From assembly GCF_963678635.1 (NCBI RefSeq), contig NC_087070.1:23177419-23241418 (forward strand): a DNA stretch of 64,000 bases, in the 5' to 3' direction. Source of the DNA: Symsagittifera roscoffensis. Taxonomy: Eukaryota > Xenacoelomorpha > Acoela > Convolutidae. Below the pieces are notes generated by a model that did no database searches, had not been told where the DNA came from, and worked only from the letters and a program-made list of their open reading frames with translations. This document shows positions 62,544 through 64,000 of the stretch, piece after piece. Both the position numbers and the translations under genes were made by a program. The first letter of the stretch is position 1. Every line of letters begins with the position of its first letter.

Positions 62544-64000
62544 ATGAGCAACACGGTGCTCTTCGGAAAGGTGAAGGATCCGGAGTTGGTGGTATACAGT
62601 TTTCGAGGACAACTGCAGTGCAGGATGGGAGGCAAGCGCGAAGGCCCCATCGAAACCTATCCCAAGTTCTGGAACCTAAATCCCCTGACAGCAAATGGAC
62701 AAGAGATCTTGAGAATTCCCGCGTGGAAGAAAAGCTTCGAGCTGGTGAAAAGGGAGCTAGAGGCGATATTGGAGAAGGAAGTCCTGCCGGCAAGCATTCC
62801 AGAGTTTCCAACAGTGAGGAGAATGACCCTGGGGATGAACAGCTCCCTGGTGGTCCCGTCCCTTTTCGCGAGGGCAGCAACCGAAGAACAGCAGAAGGAG
62901 TTCATCGACGGCTGGGATTCTCTCTTCATCGGCTACTCTGCAGCGATCTATTTTCATACCAGCGATGCGAAAATAAATTCATGGACAACTCAAGCCAAGA
63001 AAATGAGAGGGTCGATGCCCCCGAAGTTCGAGGTACGAGATGCCCTGAGATTACTTGAGCGGGCAGGTCTAGAGAACAAGTTGCCGGTGTGGGACGATGG
63101 CAGGATGATAGTGAATGAAGGGCATATCGCACTGAAAGCAGACGATATGCTGTTTGCCACAAGGAAATACCGGGCACCTTACGGACTAGAGCAGGTGGAA
63201 AGGAGACAGGAGGGAAAGGAGCTGGATGCAGCAGGCCCATTGCATGTGGCTCTGACAGAGTATAAGGAAACGGGTCCAGCTACACCATCACCCCTATCAG
63301 TGGACACCCCTGGGGATAAAAGGAGTGGTCCCGTAGAAGATCGATTGAGAAGGATTCTTGAGAGAAGAGAAGCAGAATCGGGGGAGGAGAGCATGGATGA
63401 GACTCTCAGTGAGGCAGGAGAGGATATGGAGGTGGGAAATACACCGGAGCAGAAGCCATCGGAGGAAGAGTTCACCACGCAAAAACTGTTGAAAGATCTG
63501 AGTGGAGAAAATTGGGCAGACACCCCCACGCCACCTTTGACCTCATCTCCCCGCAAGAACCTAGAGTTGCCACTGACGAGCGAGAATCCCAACATGGGAA
63601 TGATCTTCCTGAGTGCGGAGAAAAGGGAGAAGAACACCTTCGAGGGAAACAGGGATGCCTTCCTAGGCACTCTGGATGCGGATGCTTGGCGAAGATTCTT
63701 GAGCGATTTTAATCGAGAAGTGGACGACGACACCACATTGGACGATTTTAAGGAGGAGTTGTGGGACACGGTGGTGAAGTTCGGAGAACCTATCCTGATG
63801 GGGACAGGTCTGGAGGAGAAAGCTAGAGGAGAGCTGCTGAGCAAGATGGTCGAGTTGAGGAAGGCACCACGAAAGACCAGAGAAGACAAATGTAAAGACA
63901 GCTCTACTCCGAAACAAAAAACTGACGATAAAATAATTGAACATGTAAGGGGGGATAAGATCGGAACTAGTAATATAATTAAAAGTACTAATATCCTTAA
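62544..64000 (+). CDS. ORF6, unknown accessory protein, open at the window end (485+ codons)
   Basis: ATG 62544 directly follows the ORF5 stop. No stop up to base 64000, so the protein is truncated by the window. The N-terminal part, with W-K-K-S-F-E-L-V-K-R-E-L and F-I-D-G-W-D-S-L-F-I-G-Y, looks globular. The middle (about residues 255-330) is acidic, Ser/Pro-rich and probably disordered. The last part, with F-L-G-T-L-D-A-D-A-W-R-R-F-L-S and L-W-D-T-V-V-K-F-G, matches copy A ORF6 (330-480). This match places copy A downstream in the composite element. No known domain. Function unknown. Confidence 0.7.
   Translation, partial: MSNTVLFGKVKDPELVVYSFRGQLQCRMGGKREGPIETYPKFWNLNPLTANGQEILRIPAWKKSFELVKRELEAILEKEVLPASIPEFPTVRRMTLGMNSSLVVPSLFARAATEEQQKEFIDGWDSLFIGYSAAIYFHTSDAKINSWTTQAKKMRGSMPPKFEVRDALRLLERAGLENKLPVWDDGRMIVNEGHIALKADDMLFATRKYRAPYGLEQVERRQEGKELDAAGPLHVALTEYKETGPATPSPLSVDTPGDKRSGPVEDRLRRILERREAESGEESMDETLSEAGEDMEVGNTPEQKPSEEEFTTQKLLKDLSGENWADTPTPPLTSSPRKNLELPLTSENPNMGMIFLSAEKREKNTFEGNRDAFLGTLDADAWRRFLSDFNREVDDDTTLDDFKEELWDTVVKFGEPILMGTGLEEKARGELLSKMVELRKAPRKTREDKCKDSSTPKQKTDDKIIEHVRGDKIGTSNIIKSTNIL

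Larger units (their letters stand above)
49216..64000 (+). mobile_element. Copy D: giant Ty3/gypsy-like element with accessory ORFs, open at the window end
   Basis: Plus-strand ORFs follow each other almost without gaps: ORF1, gag-like ORF2, protease, RT, RNase H, integrase, macro-like module, a 450-base spacer, ORF4, ORF5 (two SGNH-type domains) and ORF6. Order and sequence are confirmed by copies A, B and C. Lesions seen by comparison: TAA 50859, frameshifts near 51776, 52640, 55657, 56975 and 60910, TAA 54079, TAG 61575. RT, protease and integrase motifs are otherwise well kept. Confidence 0.85.

Noticed and set aside
62513-63058. 181-codon plus-strand ORF in another frame
   Set aside because: Overlaps ORF6. 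The 62544 frame is longer, starts at the ORF5 stop and has a homologue in copy A.
63179-63889. 236-codon minus-strand ORF, Ser-rich
   Set aside because: Antisense to ORF6, whose plus frame is open for 485 codons and matches copy A.

Overview
The window looks like an invertebrate nuclear genome region made almost entirely of transposable elements. I see no ordinary host gene. The best host clue is a Penelope-like element (43.3-45.2 kb) with a PHD-like finger and a GIY-YIG nuclease, of a type I associate with corals and anemones. A cnidarian host is therefore my best guess, but it is an inference from memory of the family. A 200-base run of N at 41134-41333 shows this is a draft scaffold.

The main content is four copies or fragments of one very large Ty3/gypsy-like family. 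Copy D (+, 49.2 kb to the window end) is the best preserved. Its order is a coiled-coil ORF1, a gag-like ORF2 with zinc knuckles, aspartic protease, reverse transcriptase, RNase H, integrase and a C-terminal macro-domain-like module (to 57.9 kb). A 450-base spacer follows, then a second block of same-strand ORFs: coiled-coil ORF4, ORF5 with an SGNH/GDSL hydrolase domain and a second SGNH-like domain, and ORF6, which is still open at base 64000. Copy A (+, 1-3761) is the 3' end of another copy. It starts inside ORF6 and adds ORF7, ORF8 and ORF9. Overlapping D and A gives a composite element of about 18 kb plus ends, roughly half of it non-retroviral accessory genes. Copy B (-, 41.13 to 26.09 kb) and copy C (-, 26.09 to about 13.95 kb) carry the same modules in the same order but are decayed, fused head to tail through a deletion, and interrupted by insertions and tandem duplications.

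Other elements: a LINE-like element (about 6.44-12.68 kb, +) whose 3' half is present as three tandem copies of about 1.65-1.69 kb; an AT-rich insertion in copy B that was later tandemly duplicated with a 1.9 kb period; a three-unit 1587-base tandem array inside copy C; the Penelope-like element with flanking direct repeats; LINE-tail-like inverted repeats near 5 kb and 42 kb; and a 14-base minisatellite at 48.2-48.9 kb.

How it works together: ORF1 and ORF2 would form the particle, and the polyprotein would cut, copy and integrate the element. The role of the hydrolase, macro-like and other accessory proteins is unknown. Several ORF junctions overlap or abut (ATGA at 49968 and 59321, TAGATG at 62541, GTGA at 1921), which suggests coupled translation. 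No copy here looks fully functional. Copy D has stop codons, small frameshifts and a replaced RNase H catalytic residue.
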